Assembly (NCBI GenBank): GCA_949752735.1
Contig: OX457053.1
Coordinates: 6,825,135 to 6,889,134 of the forward strand
Length of the DNA: 64,000 nt
Direction: 5' to 3'
Source of the DNA: Lumbricus terrestris
Taxonomy: Eukaryota > Annelida > Clitellata > Crassiclitellata > Lumbricidae
Shown: positions 11,601-22,171 of the stretch, one piece after another
Numbering within the stretch: position 1 is the first letter of the stretch
Layout: every line of letters starts with the position of its first letter
Position numbers and translations under genes: made by a program
Notes under the pieces: model-generated
Databases searched by the model: none
Seen by the model: only the letters and a program-made list of their open reading frames with translations
What the model was told of the DNA's origin: nothing

Positions 11601-14600
11601 CATTGTATGTATGTATGTCATTGTATGCATGTATGTCATTGTTTGTATGTATGTATGTATGTATGTATGTATGTATGTCATTGTATGTATGTATGTATGT
11701 TCAATTGTGTATGTATGTACAACTGTGTATGTATGTACAAGACAGTACAACTGCGTATGTATGTAGTATGTATGTATGTAGTATGTATGTACTATGTATA
11801 CTCCTATGTACTACGTAGGCCTATGTTCTATGTATGTATGTATGTACTATGTATTGTATGTGTGTATGTATGTATGTATGTATGTATGTATAGTGTACGT
11901 ATGTGAGTGTGTGTAAGCAGTATGGCACATCATAATCGTATCGTAAACTTCTCGTTTATACAGCGCTACTGTAATGTAAGCGCAAAGCAGCAGCACTCGA
12001 GTAGCGCTATATGAAGGGCTTCGTATCGAAACTTGTGACATTTTGCAGAGCTCTAACGCGGTGTTCTGTTTGCGGAAGGCCAATGCAACAGTCGGCCCGT
12101 TATCTCGGGACTCTTTCGCCATGTGGAAAAAAAGGAAAAAATTAATTCAGCTGCAAGGTTATTTGGATTAATGAACGGATAGCAGTTCATATGTGTGGAG
12201 TTCGCAGCGTACAGCCGTAGGGCAATTTATAATGGAAGTGGTAAAAATATGTAAGAGTGGTGCATGTGATTATGTGTATACCCTCTCAGTCCGATGATAA
12301 AATACACTCTGCGACGTGCTAAAGTTCAGAAGGGTTAACATGGGCATTGGGCAAGTGTAGTTTTTAAAGTTCGTTTTAAACCGAGATAAATTTCCCCTGT
12401 GCGTATTTCAGATGTGGTCTGATCCAAGGACAATTCTCTTAATCTAATCGGTTAAATGGGTCGGTTAATCTCGTGCACTTTTGTTGTTGTTGCCTTACTT
12501 GTCTACGGTCACTTCGTACGTACGTGCGTCTGCAAACCTCGGATAAAAAATTCTGGTTCAGTTTTAGCAGTTTCTGAGATCATTGCCACCATGACCTCGG
12601 TAATGTAATGTAGGTTATTATAGGCCTATAAGAGAATCGACTGTTTAAATATTAAGATTAAGATGTATTGTATTAAGGGAGTTCGAAAAGTGGGAGAAAT
12701 TCACTGGACGTAAAGCAGGGTTATAGCTTGACTTCCCCGGATTCTGGCTTGGCACTTGCACACCAAAACGGCCATGGCTATTGTGGACTTGATTTGATAT
12801 AGCCCGATGATTAAGTTGGTCTCCGTGACGCGGTTTTTGTGTGGCGTTCACAGATTTCCAGCTTTTATATTTACACGTCAATGTAAACATGAACATATGT
12901 CAATGTTCAAAGACAGATTTGGTGCATTTGGTTTTGACTTCCGTCTAAATCTAGAACTGATGGACTGAGCCGTCGACACGACAGATCTCGTGAGTGAGGT
13001 TGCAAACCTAGGACTATAAGTCAATCAGAGATCGTCTCTTAATTTTGATGTGTCGCAAGTTATGTATGTGGTCGAAAAGAACAACAAAGAAAATAACAAT
13101 ACATTGATTCGATCTCAGCGTGTGGTCTTCTAGCAGCTGACAATGGATGTGCATATAAAGTATAGCTGCCTTTTAAGTCTAGGCAGGGCAATTCTGTCAG
13201 GCAGATGATCGTTTATATGAACTTTTCTATTGTTTAGATGACCTTTTTTCTTACATGCACACCCTTTTCTATTGTTTAGATGACCTGTTTGCATACATGT
13301 ACACCCTTTTCTATTGTTTAGGATGCCCTATATTTAAGTTGTACTTTGGAGTTTATTCCCTTTAATATGAAATGACCCTGCATGCTATCTATAAAGTAGG
13401 CTATGTCTTGTGGGTAAGTGGGTTACAGTGGACACTTTGTTTGATGTCTGCACGTGATTCCATCTTCATGTGACGTGGATACAAATATGGGCACATATGT
13501 AGGCAACCTGTAGGCCTAGTTTATCACAGGGCTTCGTCTAAGCCGGTATTTATACAACTCCGCATTCCGTAACCACTTAATTCTTTCTCATACCATTTTC
13601 AATGCTAAATTATTCTCAATCGAATGACAATGAACATTTTTAACTGCACAAAAATGCTTTTGCAGCTACAAAATTTCATTTAGAACTGCACACTACAAAA
13701 AGTGGTTTATGTCAAAATTGATGTCTCTAGTTAAAAACAGCTTCCTTCTAATTCTTAATAAATCTAAAAGAAAACTAGGGTTAATGCTGTGTAATATTCA
13801 AGACACGAAACGTTACCAAACCTGGCTAGCCTATGAATAAAATAGGCTACGCCCAGCATTCATAATTATTATACATCTGTGTAGCCTATGCCCACATGAA
13901 GCCATAAGAAATTCCATATATGACTGCGACACACGTTGCGTCACTAAACCTATTATACTACAAGAAAACAGCCAAATACGCCCAATCCTCCTGTGCATTC
14001 AAGTATTGTGCAGCCTATTATATAATATTGCTTCAAGCTTTTGAATCGTTCTATAAATTATATTGTATACAAGCATGATACATTGTACGCTTTTAAGCCA
14101 ATCCGTTGAGAAAAAACCGCCGTTGCAACTTCGAGAGCGGGGCGCGCGCGCGCACACACACACACGCACGCACATGCATGCATCGAACAATGTGCTTATA
14201 AGAGCTAGAGGACTTGTCCAATGTCTTTGAAGGGTATTTCGATATTAAAATGCAGGGCTGTTTTTAAGGAATTTTTTAAACTGCACAGCCTCTTCTTTAT
14301 CTTCCCATTCTCCATGGCAAATTACTTTCAATTGGAGTACAATGACCGTTTTCACTAGTTTTAACTGCACAGAAGTGCATCTACAACTGCACAAATCCAT
14401 TTACAACTGCACATTTTGTGTAGAACTGCACGTTAAAAAAATCCTGTTAAAATGCATATCAGTTAGTTGCACATGGGAAAGAACCGCAGCTGAATCGCGT
14501 GAAATGCAGATTTTCTGATCTGTTAAAGATAGGCAGAGCGGTTGAAGTTGTTTACAGGAATCGTGGTAATTCATTATCCCAGTTATTCAGTACTGGTCAT

Positions 14601-17600
14601 GTTTATCTGGGCTTAGCTTCTAGACGACAAGTGGATTAGTAGATCCATTATATGGCCCTTGCCTGGTGTATTGTTTGTCCTTCGGCCTAATTATGATTGT
14701 ACTTATTCAACACCCCTCAAACTGTCGTATAATTATATAGATATACATTATACACACGTCATCATCATCATTGCGGTCCATGGGCTCAGTGCCCGTTGGT
14801 GTCAATCGCATGTTTCACCGTCCGTCTCCACTTGTCTCTCTCCTGTGCCATTCTGCTCAATTTGTATATATCTCCATTTCGCACCAATCTGTAATGTCAT
14901 CCAACCATTCGCTACACGGTCTTCCCCTAATCCCCGCTCCGTCCATCATCCCAAAAATAGTTTGCTTGATGAGTCTGTCACTCGTGTCCAAAAAAGTTCA
15001 GTTTTCTTTCCATTAATTATTAATTGTTTGCTTGATGTTTTTCTTATTTTCTACTCGATCTTGCACGCACCTCCAGTTTTGTTATTTTCTGCTCCCATCT
15101 GATGTGTAATATCCTCCTGTAGCATCTCATTTCAAATGCCAATAGTTTGTTTGTATCCCGCTTGCGTACGTGCCATTTATGTTGAAAACGTATTAAAAGT
15201 GAGTCATCCATATTATCGCAGTGAGCAGACATGCGCGGACGCCTACGTTGCAATAAGAGCAGCTTCGTATTTTACTGCTTAATGCTTACTTTGGCACGTT
15301 ATTGGTTTGTGCATTGGGCACTAAACCCTACACAGAAATTACCAATTAATTACATAAACGAATAAAAATGTCATGATGGGATGAAATCATGTAGTAAACA
15401 TTTTGTTAGCCTACGCTAACTAGATTCACTGGCCTAGTTAGCTACACTGGTAAGCGAGAGCGGCATTCGTCTGTTGGTTGCAACGGACTGCGGTTCAAGC
15501 CCCGGGCTGGGAGTTGACATTCGGAGATTTAGATATCTCGGGCTAGCACGTGTGGGACGAAGGGGCGCAAGCTCCTGCGGAGCGACCTTGGGCAAGTTGC
15601 TTACCCATCATTGTCTGTGGGGAAGGCAACGGGAAACCACCTCACTCATCTCATCCCCAGAGGCGTAAAGCCAATGAACCTGCCTTCGGGCAGAGCACCA
15701 TCATCATCATCAACTAGATTCATTTAAGTACACTCGTTTCATATCTGCCATGTGGGACGGTTGTTATAATTCTTTTCAACCATCTTAGGACGGGCAAACG
15801 TGGTAATAGTCGATGACCTGTGGCCCTGTGGGTATGAAGTACTTGAGATGTCGCGCCACATTTCTCATGTCCATATGACATAGACATTTAGCCGTGTTGA
15901 CTCAGTGTCTAGTGGTGCAGTCGGGGAAAAGTACTTAACATTGCTTCTCTGCACAAGAATTGTTTGCTGTAACCGGATGTTCTTTACATTAAATATTCTG
16001 GTATTTGCCCCTTAAACTTTTTATGGCACACATAGTCACATACCTCTTGAATAAAATGATGTGCTTAGTATTGCTGCACTTTTTAAAGGAATTTTTAAAA
16101 CTGCACCACCCCATTTCCCTTCCCATCATCAATGGTAAATTGCTGGCACTCTTGAGGACAATGACCATTCTAAAACTATTTTGTTAGCTGCACAGAAGTG
16201 CTTCTGCAACTGCACAGATCCAATGAGAACTGCACATTTTGTGTAGAACTGCACATTAAAAAACCTCTGGCTTACTCCCATCTGAAGCTGCTAAAGAGCG
16301 TAAGATGTAGGTTTGTTAAATTCGTAAATGTTGAATCTTCCAGGCGTTGGAGCCGTCATGGCTAAGCTCGGCAGCACAGCGAAGCCAACGGTCATCATAA
16401 CGGTGAAGGAAGACGGTCTGTGGAACCTGAGGACAGAGACGACCTTCAAGTCGAGCGACTGCATCTTCAGAGTTGACGAAGAATTCGAAGAGACCACAAC
16501 GGATGGCAGGAAGTGCCAGGTATGAAACACGCATGCACGCACATGCACACACACACGCACACACACAGGGAGATCTTGGAAACAGTCTGACAATTAGGCA
16601 AACTGCCTTTTTTTGCCAACTGTCCATACCTGCCTCATAACAAGATGTACAAGTTGTATGATGCACTCTGTTATATGGGAGACAGTGGAGACCGAGGAGT
16701 ACAATGAAACCAAGATGGCATTGTGTGAAATGTTGTTACTAGATCATGTAACCAGCGGATCAATTCAGAACAGAAACTGGTGAAGACTTTTGAAACAGAA
16801 ACCACGATGAATTTAAATACAAAAGCACTTGGCATCAGTTGTTTTTTTATTCTAGTTGACCACTGAACCGTTTGACACTCGTATCAAATTGCCTTCTTGT
16901 CTGGGCAGGTAATCCTACGTGACAGAGGCAATGGCCTACAAGGCAATCGATGTGGAAAAAAGTATGGTTATAGGAAAATGAAACAATAGTGTTGAGGACT
17001 ACCTGACAATTACTGTCATGACAGCAAACAATAAACAGTGGCATCAGCATCAGATCCATTTGCAAACGATGAGAAACTGAAATTTGATAGGCTTGAAGAC
17101 TTCCAGGAAATCAATATTAATGTAATTTGACACCGTCTCTCTTTTTCAGACAACTTTCACACTGGAAGGCGATCGAAAGCTGGTCCAAGACCAGAAAGGC
17201 ACCTATCCATCTACCATCGTTCGGGAACTTCCGGATGACAACACCTTGGTGACAGTAAGCACATCAACATTTCTGTTTAAATTGTTAAAAGAAATTTAAA
17301 AAAAATTCTTTTAGCATTGTTGATTGAACTGTACCATTTCTTAACAAAGTCTTTTTGTTATTGATGCTGGACAGACACCAAACCTGAAAATCTGGTTCAC
17401 ATGACTGCATTGTCTGAAAAAACAGTCCATATTATTTGTAATTGTCCCCTATGGAAATTCTGCTGTACAACAAGCATGATATGACGACTGTCAATATTGG
17501 GGAGGGAGAGAAGTTAACCGCCTATCATTGTTATGTCAAGACTAAGGACAATTAAGTTGCTAAGCAATTGTGCACAAAAAATGGCCTATGTTGACCTCTG

Positions 17601-18290
17601 ATGTCCAGTTGTCCACATTTGGCATTACCCTTCGCATCCTCTTTGCAGAATCCTATAAAACACTTGTAAAACCTATATTGGGTTAATCTGCTGAATTTGG
17701 AGAGCTGTACAGTGTACAACTGTGCTGCATGATAGGGTACTTCATTCAGTATTGTAAGTAGCCCCATGGAATTTCATGTGAACCAAAATGATATAATCCC
17801 TCGCGTTATCGGCGTCTGAACAACCCCAGCCTTACCTCACCCTTTACAGAAGTCCTTATTGGACGATTCCCAATTCCCTACACTCGTATCAGGCGTACGC
17901 AAGCAGCTTATGTGTAGCCATGTAAACTTTCTAAGCGAAATGTTTCTTTAACTTACTTTAACCAATGCACTGTGTTTCTGCTCCGATTCTGGCTTTGGCT
18001 GTTGTTAATCTAGTTAATCCGGATATCTAGGATAGGTACTAAAACAAGTATCCAAAATTCCAAATACAATTGTACAATAAAAGTTTTTGATGAAATTTGT
18101 GTTCTGTTCTTGGAAGTCTTTCATAAGCTGCATGCGTTAACATATTTAATTGTTTATATTAAGCTATTGTTTTCATTCTTTCTAACTACAAGCAAGTACT
18201 TGAGAGCGTTGGTGTGTTTTATAGGTTTGCACAGCCAAAGACACTAAAGGAAATGATGTGACTGCCAAGAGAGTCTACAAGAGAGCCTAA
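8678..18290 (+). CDS. FABP: Fatty-acid-binding protein (intracellular lipid-binding protein), complete, 4 exons
   Basis: Coding exons are 8678-8756, 16344-16519, 17150-17254 and 18225-18290 (79+176+105+66 = 426 nt, 141 aa plus stop). All junctions are GT-AG and keep phase. The four-exon layout with a phase-1 first intron is the canonical FABP gene structure. Exon 1 gives the family N-terminus FAGKWKLESSDNFDQYMK. Exon 2 carries the GVGAVMAKLG helix-turn and strands with KSSDCIFRV. Exon 3 has EGDRKLVQDQ. Exon 4 ends AKRVYKRA, holding the Arg-x-Tyr pair that binds the ligand carboxylate. Family role: a cytosolic beta-barrel that carries fatty acids, retinoids or similar lipids. Ligand and orthology cannot be assigned. 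The ATG lies in AAAGATGG, with purine at -3 and G at +4. No TATA box was obvious, and a MITE ends 120 bp upstream. Intron 1 is unusually long (7.6 kb) and packed with repeats. Confidence 0.93.
9317..9402 (+). repeat. G-tract cluster, possible G-quadruplex
   Basis: Within 90 bases there are three runs of about six or more G with the words TTGTCCGGGGGG, ATTATCCGGGGGG and TTGTCCAGGGGGG. This gives repeated GTCC-G(n) units on the + strand. It lies in FABP intron 1, so any quadruplex would form on the coding strand and in the pre-mRNA. Folding is inferred only from G runs. Confidence 0.55.
9650..10340. repeat. Diverged repeat block with two shared MITE words
   Basis: 9735-9855 holds three copies of GAGCAGTGGGAACGC or a close variant. 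10050-10205 holds two copies of a unit containing GACTAAAAAAAGGTCATCAG (10057) and ATGACTAAAAAAAGTCGTCAG (10126), each followed by a TTGGCAGGGAAAATG block. Similar modules lie inside bounded MITEs elsewhere in the window. I could not find matching terminal repeats here, so the limits are uncertain. Confidence 0.45.
10535..10712. mobile_element. hAT-type MITE with CAGTGCTTAAAGTGT ends
   Basis: The left end CAGTGCTTAAAGTGT is mirrored by ACACTTTAAGCCCTG at the right. A perfect 8-bp duplication GCTGTAAC flanks it (10527-10534, 10713-10720). The interior carries repeats of AAGTGCCTGGACGCC. Family members lie at 55126-55275 and 59360-59611. Confidence 0.9.
11245..11335 (+). repeat. LINE/SINE 3' tail copy
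   Basis: Contains GGCTGGGCTTGGAGCACTTC, TGAGTAGGTTTCTTGATGG and TGCGCTATTTAAAT. This is the common 3' tail shared by LINEs and SINEs throughout the window. It runs straight into the tetranucleotide array at 11341. Confidence 0.6.
11341..11925 (+). repeat. (ATGT)n tetranucleotide microsatellite, about 585 bp
   Basis: Long (GTAT/ATGT)n array broken at irregular intervals by TCATTG and, toward the right, by ACAACTG and ACTATG units. Open frames on both strands here (repeats of YVCM or YIHT) are artefacts of the 12-nt protein period of the array. It follows a LINE/SINE tail, which suggests that the array grew from the element's simple-repeat terminus. Confidence 0.9.
11926..12719. other. Intronic spacer, no gene seen
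   Basis: Near 11952-12015 there are two GCGCTA(T/C)-like tail words, which may be a decayed LINE tail. No coding or RNA feature is supported. Confidence 0.4.
12720..12880 (+). repeat. LINE 3' tail, copy of the family at 4640-4790
   Basis: Shares with 4640-4790 the words GGCTATTG(C/T)GGACTTGAT, TTGATATAGC, and TAAG(C/T)TGGTCTCC(C/G)TGACG, in the same order. No coding part is attached. Confidence 0.6.
13219..13325 (+). repeat. Tandem repeat, about 52 bp, 2-3 copies
   Basis: The unit contains CTTTTCTATTGTTTAGATGA followed by a CATGCACACCC or CATGTACACCC block. Three starts are visible at about 13225, 13264 and 13307, the last incomplete. Confidence 0.65.
13326..14125. other. Intronic spacer with one eroded MITE remnant
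   Basis: 13640-13735 resembles the element at 14253-14446 (AACTGCAC, TGCTTTTGCAG, TTTAGAACTGCACA words) but lacks clear ends. The rest shows no supported feature. Confidence 0.45.
14126..14180 (+). repeat. Alternating purine-pyrimidine tract, (CG)n(CA)n
   Basis: GGGGCGCGCGCGCG is followed by CACACACACACAC and then CGCACGCACATGCATGCAT. Such alternating tracts are prone to Z-DNA formation, which is general knowledge and was not tested here. Confidence 0.7.
14253..14446. mobile_element. hAT-type MITE, GAACTGCAC family
   Basis: Starts CAGGGCTGTTTTTAAGGAAT and ends GTTAAAAAAATCCTG. It is flanked by a perfect 8-bp duplication TTAAAATG (14245-14252, 14447-14454). The interior repeats the word AACTGCAC five times. 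Relatives lie at about 16070-16267 and 55692-56060, with a remnant near 13640. Confidence 0.88.
14760..15255 (-). pseudogene. LINE reverse transcriptase C-terminal remnant
   Basis: Minus-strand reading gives LLAFEMRCYRRILHIRWEQK (15120-15060 region), a well-known C-terminal motif of endonuclease/RT LINEs. Reading then shifts frame and continues down to about 14790. The copy ends in a (TGA)n-type simple repeat at 14759-14772. It is broken by at least one frame change and by stops, and it is 5' truncated. Confidence 0.75.
15448..15712 (+). mobile_element. tRNA-derived SINE
   Basis: The Pol III B box GGTTCAAGCCC is at 15492-15502. The conserved SINE word GACCTTGGGCAAGT follows at about 15583, and the 3' end is an (ATC)n tail (CACCATCATCATCATCA). 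The A-box region upstream is degenerate. It lies in FABP intron 1, in sense orientation, about 630 bp before exon 2. Confidence 0.75.
16066..16267. mobile_element. MITE of the GAACTGCAC family, older copy
   Basis: It matches 14253-14446 along its length (TTTTTAAAGGAATTTTTAAA, GCACAGAAGTGCTTCTGCAA, TTTTGTGTAGAACTGCACA). The right end AAAAAACCTCTG and left end are eroded, and flanks GCTTAGTA/GCTTACTC match only in part. It sits about 75 bp upstream of FABP exon 2. Confidence 0.65.
16520..17149 (+). other. FABP intron 2
   Basis: Donor GTATGA at 16520, acceptor CTTTTTCAG ending at 17149. A CA-rich tract lies at 16526-16568, and no other feature is seen. Confidence 0.8.
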
Positions 18291-18499
18291 CGCGTAACAC
18301 TCTCCCAACAATCGCATTCTAAGTCATAGTATGCCATTCAAAAACTTAACGTTTCAGAAGCTCTGTAATCCAAAGTGCTGCTATGTTGCCGTTGCAAAGC
18401 TATGTTGTTAGACTGTCAGTATTAGATTGTGCGATTTCATAGAGGTTTTTGCCATTTGTGCTTGCTTGACATCAAAAGAGCGAATGTTTTTTAAGGATA

Positions 18500-18505
18500 A
18501 TTAAA
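18500..18505 (+). terminator. Candidate poly(A) signal of FABP
   Basis: ATTAAA lies 210 bases after the FABP stop codon. It is the first polyadenylation-like hexamer downstream. Use is not shown by the sequence. Confidence 0.35.
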
Positions 18506-18699
18506 AGAGTTTAGATGTTAAGTACTACAGACTTCTGATGTCTTCTCTGTTTCAATGACTTCTTTAAAACCATTGTTGTAATCCACAAAGCATAGATCGA
18601 TGCTCATTTCAACAGGGAACCACAGTAAAAGTAATTTATAAATTTAAATCTTAAGTATCGACATGCACTTTTAGTTAGCATTTTGATTTACCCCAAGTG

Positions 18700-19149
18700 C
18701 ATGGGCGCTATATTTTTTGCAATGGGGCAAAACACATTTGTCACGGTTAAATTTTAGCAAAAGCTGGAAAATGCAAAATGGCATATTAAGAACATGGGAA
18801 ATTTGGCAATGTTTCCATAAAGATTTTGAAATGTACATTTGAAATGTAAAACTTGAAAATTAAAGACCATGTCGAAACAAAATCGTAACCGAGGCGACAC
18901 TATATAACCTAATTATATCAACATAATTAGATAATAATTATGGAAAATCTACACTGTAGTGTAGACATGGATAAAAAATATTTTATTCTTAAAGTTGAAT
19001 TTCTCAGTCTCACATTTTTGTGCATCAGTATTAATAGTGCTTCACTACAAAGAAATTTGTTAAAACCCAAAATAACCGTTAAAAATATATGTGCCAATTT
19101 TCCAGGGGAGGGCAAGTGCCCCTCTTGCCCCTATGTGTGGACGCCCATG
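18700..19149. mobile_element. hAT-type MITE between the FABP and ZMAT5 3' ends
   Basis: Ends CATGGGCG and CGCCCATG, with a perfect 8-bp duplication CCCAAGTG (18692-18699, 19150-19157). The interior includes TTCCAGGGGAGGGCAAGTG and CCCCTCTTGCCCCTATGT near the right end. A diverged relative is at 39698-39961. Confidence 0.85.
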
Positions 19150-19601
19150 CCCAAGTGGAAAAAGTTGAAGAATAACTGCACTACACCACTACACTGTCCG
19201 AGTGAGATTGTAAATCGGAGCATAGGAAAACGTACATTGATTGATTTATTAAGGTAATGCATAAATGAGGCCAAATGTAATTAAGAACAGAGGTCTCTTC
19301 AGTAATCCGAACCGTGCATAGAAAAGTACATCACCATTGGCACACCCACATGTGGTACCAAACGAATTTGGGAACTTGCAGGTTAGCTTCTGAGGGCCCT
19401 AGAGCTAGGAAATTTAGAATCTTTAACCCGTCCTTTAACACTTTAATGACGAGTTCAATTGTTTCCTAGTTTCTTCTATTACTCTCCTCAATAACTAGTG
19501 TCAAATTAGAAATTACGTTGTATTTGAGCTTATAAGCAAGTTCCATCAAATGTGCAAGTATTTCAATGTGTTGATCTTAAAAACGGCAATCCAGACCATT
19601 G

Positions 19602-22171
19602 TTATCCCCACTGGCTAATCTCCGCATTACGCATAGCATCTGGATCGGGCGGCAGAAGCGAGATTGGTAAATTGAGCATGCCGTTTAGTGCTGATGGAAG
19701 CACATATGTCCGATTGGATGTACTCGTGTTGCTGGCACCAGCACAGTCTTGATTTTGTTTCGACTCCGCAGATTCGTCAGAATTCGAGTTCTTGGCTGAG
19801 AGTTTACTTCTCTTGGCGAGCCATTCTGCCAAATGCTCTGGCCCGTCTGCTAAAACCACCGACGATCTTTTGCTTCTCTTCGCTTCCTGTTGGGCAGCCA
19901 CTGTCGAAAGAAAATTTTAAAAATGATTAATTTTCTCTGTGAAGAATAACTTGTACTGCACAGTGCAAATGCAAGAAAATGTTAGCGAGTAACAAATTAC
20001 ATACAATTATTATTTAAGAATAATAAATAATTTAATAATAATAATAATACAACTTTCTGCCCAGAGGAATGTCTAACATTTGCAATAAACCGTCTTCGAT
20101 TGCAATTAACCGATAGATGAACACCTAATATTAATTTATTTTATCATTATTATAGTGCCTCTTCAAGGTAGGCTACTCAGAAGCACTCCCGAACCAATGG
20201 CAGTTCAATAGGACAGTTTTGAGATTCTTATGGAACAGAGTGGAGTGATTCCTGGGAAGTAAGCACAGTGGTTGTAAGACCAGCTAGCAAGAATGAGCGG
20301 CATTGTCAAATAGCAGTCTGCGAGCAGGCAACCATATTTGACACAGTTCAGCAAAGTTTGAAACTGGTGGACAGATGAGAGTTTGCATGCACAACACTGT
20401 TGAGGTTTCTTAAATATTGCCAAAATTGTTTTTACACACAAGAACGGGCACGTGCGCACACACACACACAGTGCTTCATATACATGCAGAACTGACAAAC
20501 AGTTAAGAGTTCAGTTACACAAGGGGTGCACGTCGTTGTGGGATAGTATACAAGAAAGTAAGTAGCCCTTTAATTAATGCAAGAACAAACAGACTTATTT
20601 TTTGCCTACAGCCTGAGACTACCAGGATCCTTGCTTACTAAACTTAAAACTGTTCTTTTTGGGCGTGCTGGAGTCGGGAGCGCCTCTGAGTAGTTTTTTC
20701 TAGAGGGGTGCTATATAAATTTTTGAATGAATGAATGAATGGTGAATTTATTATGATGAATACAAATGTGATACCTAACACTAGAAGAACACAGAACTCT
20801 TCCTACCAAGAGCCTTTAACCGTTCCTTGTCCGTTGGATTTAGATGCGAGTATTTGCAGGCACTGCCGAATTTACATTCCCCTATAATACAACAGAAAGA
20901 AGCACACCACAAATCACACGAAATTATTCACCTACAACTTCAAAAACAATTTGCCTTATCTAACAGTTACAACCAATTTCTTTCTCGACATCATTAGTTA
21001 GGATTTCTATCCATCGGATTAAACCAGCAATTTGGTTGATTCCAGTTTAGTGATCCATGCTGTGTGATGCAATTTCTAAACTCTCGTAGAATCAACCAAA
21101 ATCAACCACAAATGTTGAGAAAATTATTTTGCTTAAAAATGCTGTATGGTATTATTTACACATTAGCAATACATGACAGGATGAAAATTTCAAAACCAGA
21201 AATTGCCAACATGCTATATAGTGATACCTATGAAGGATACGTAGAAATAACATACAAATGAAACAGCAAACCAACGTGCTCACTATACGCCTGCTGCAAT
21301 ATATAATATAACAATACGGTATAATGTAGACTAAAACTCTCCACAAAGGTCGACACTTAAAAATACCTGCTTGCTGAAACTGTCTGCAAGGTCGTTTGTT
21401 GGCATCATCAGATAAGATAATTTCTGGATCTGCAAAGTATACAACACAATGATGATTTTATGGTCTCAATAACAATATTCCTATAATATTTTGAAAACAC
21501 AAGTAAACCTTACTATATGTAAAATGTATGTATACACAATTTGAAATGCATTTTAAGTGCCTTACAAAAGTGCTGTGTATATTTGCATATATAGCACATC
21601 AAATACATAAGTCTTCCTTTCTGGAAGCCTCTATTCTATAACTGGATTCGGTCATTTCTTACAGTTTCCACAAGTCAACAGCCAACAACAGCAGTCTGAC
21701 ATCTGCCTGGAATAAATTTTATAAATCACTGAGTGCAGCATTGTTTACGCTGAAATATTAAAAATACATCCCACAATTACACCAGCACAACGAAGCCAAA
21801 CTGGAACTTTCATCCGTGTGTCCAAGGTTCGAGCCCCACCGCTTCACCAGATGTAGCTCCATGCCATACCTTTAGGCATCCGATCAACTACCGATCAACT
21901 AGACGAGCGGTCTAGCTAAACGGAAATCACACCCTACCATCATAGCTAACTCTGCCGAGAAAAGCGAAATTGGTAACGATACGCTTAAGCTGCTTGAAAT
22001 AGAAATGTGATGAAAGTGCAAGACGAAAAGAACAATGACCAAACCTTGAAACGAGTCATAGTGAAGCTTTCTCATCGTACGGTGTTGAACACCTTTGAGA
22101 TGATTTCGTCTATTCGTCGCATTATCAGCAAATACTTTATCGCAGTAATCGCAATAATATCTTCTACCCAT
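19602..22171 (-). CDS. ZMAT5: ZMAT5, U11/U12 snRNP 20-kDa protein, complete, 4 exons
   Basis: Exons on the minus strand are 22171-22045, 21429-21367, 20881-20807 and 19900-19602 (127+63+75+299 = 564 nt, 187 aa plus stop), all GT-AG and in phase. The N-terminus MGRRYYCDYCDKVFADN starts a matrin/U1-C-type C2H2 finger (C7, C10, H24, H30). Residues about 55-74 form a CCCH finger (C-x8-C-x5-C-x3-H, with NKRPCRQF before it and CKYSH at its end). The C-terminus ends QWG, as in vertebrate ZMAT5 (170 aa). Known role of the family: a subunit of the U11/U12 di-snRNP that recognises minor-class introns in the nucleus. Its presence implies that this animal retains the minor spliceosome. The first donor (GTTTGG) is weak. 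The last exon is Ser/Asn-rich and diverged. It is convergent with FABP, with 1.3 kb between the stop codons. Confidence 0.93.
20148..20200 (-). repeat. LINE/SINE tail fragment in ZMAT5 intron 3
   Basis: TTATAGTGCCTCTTCAAGG followed by TACTCAGAAGCACTCCCG is the reverse complement of the shared tail. It is short and diverged. Confidence 0.5.
20600..20745 (+). mobile_element. LINE 3' end in ZMAT5 intron 3
   Basis: Reads [20 protein letters not shown] in one frame (20632-20690), then the shared tail GGGAGCGCCTCTGAGTAG and GGGTGCTATATAAATTTTTG, then (GAAT)n. It is inserted antisense to ZMAT5. Confidence 0.7.

Larger units (their letters stand above)
8757..16343 (+). other. FABP intron 1, 7.6 kb, repeat-filled
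   Basis: Bounded by donor GTAAGA and acceptor CTTCCAG. It contains a G-tract block, hAT-type MITEs, a large tetranucleotide array, a LINE fragment and a SINE, listed separately. Between these I see no internal gene. Near 8890-9120 there is a short series of diverged units (GAAGCTGGATTGAT...AAAATAATTGTTACTTAAAT and variants). Confidence 0.8.

Noticed and set aside
11391..11906. Overlapping open frames on both strands rich in Tyr-Val-Cys-Met or Tyr-Ile-His-Thr
   Set aside because: They are translations of a tetranucleotide microsatellite and have no gene structure.
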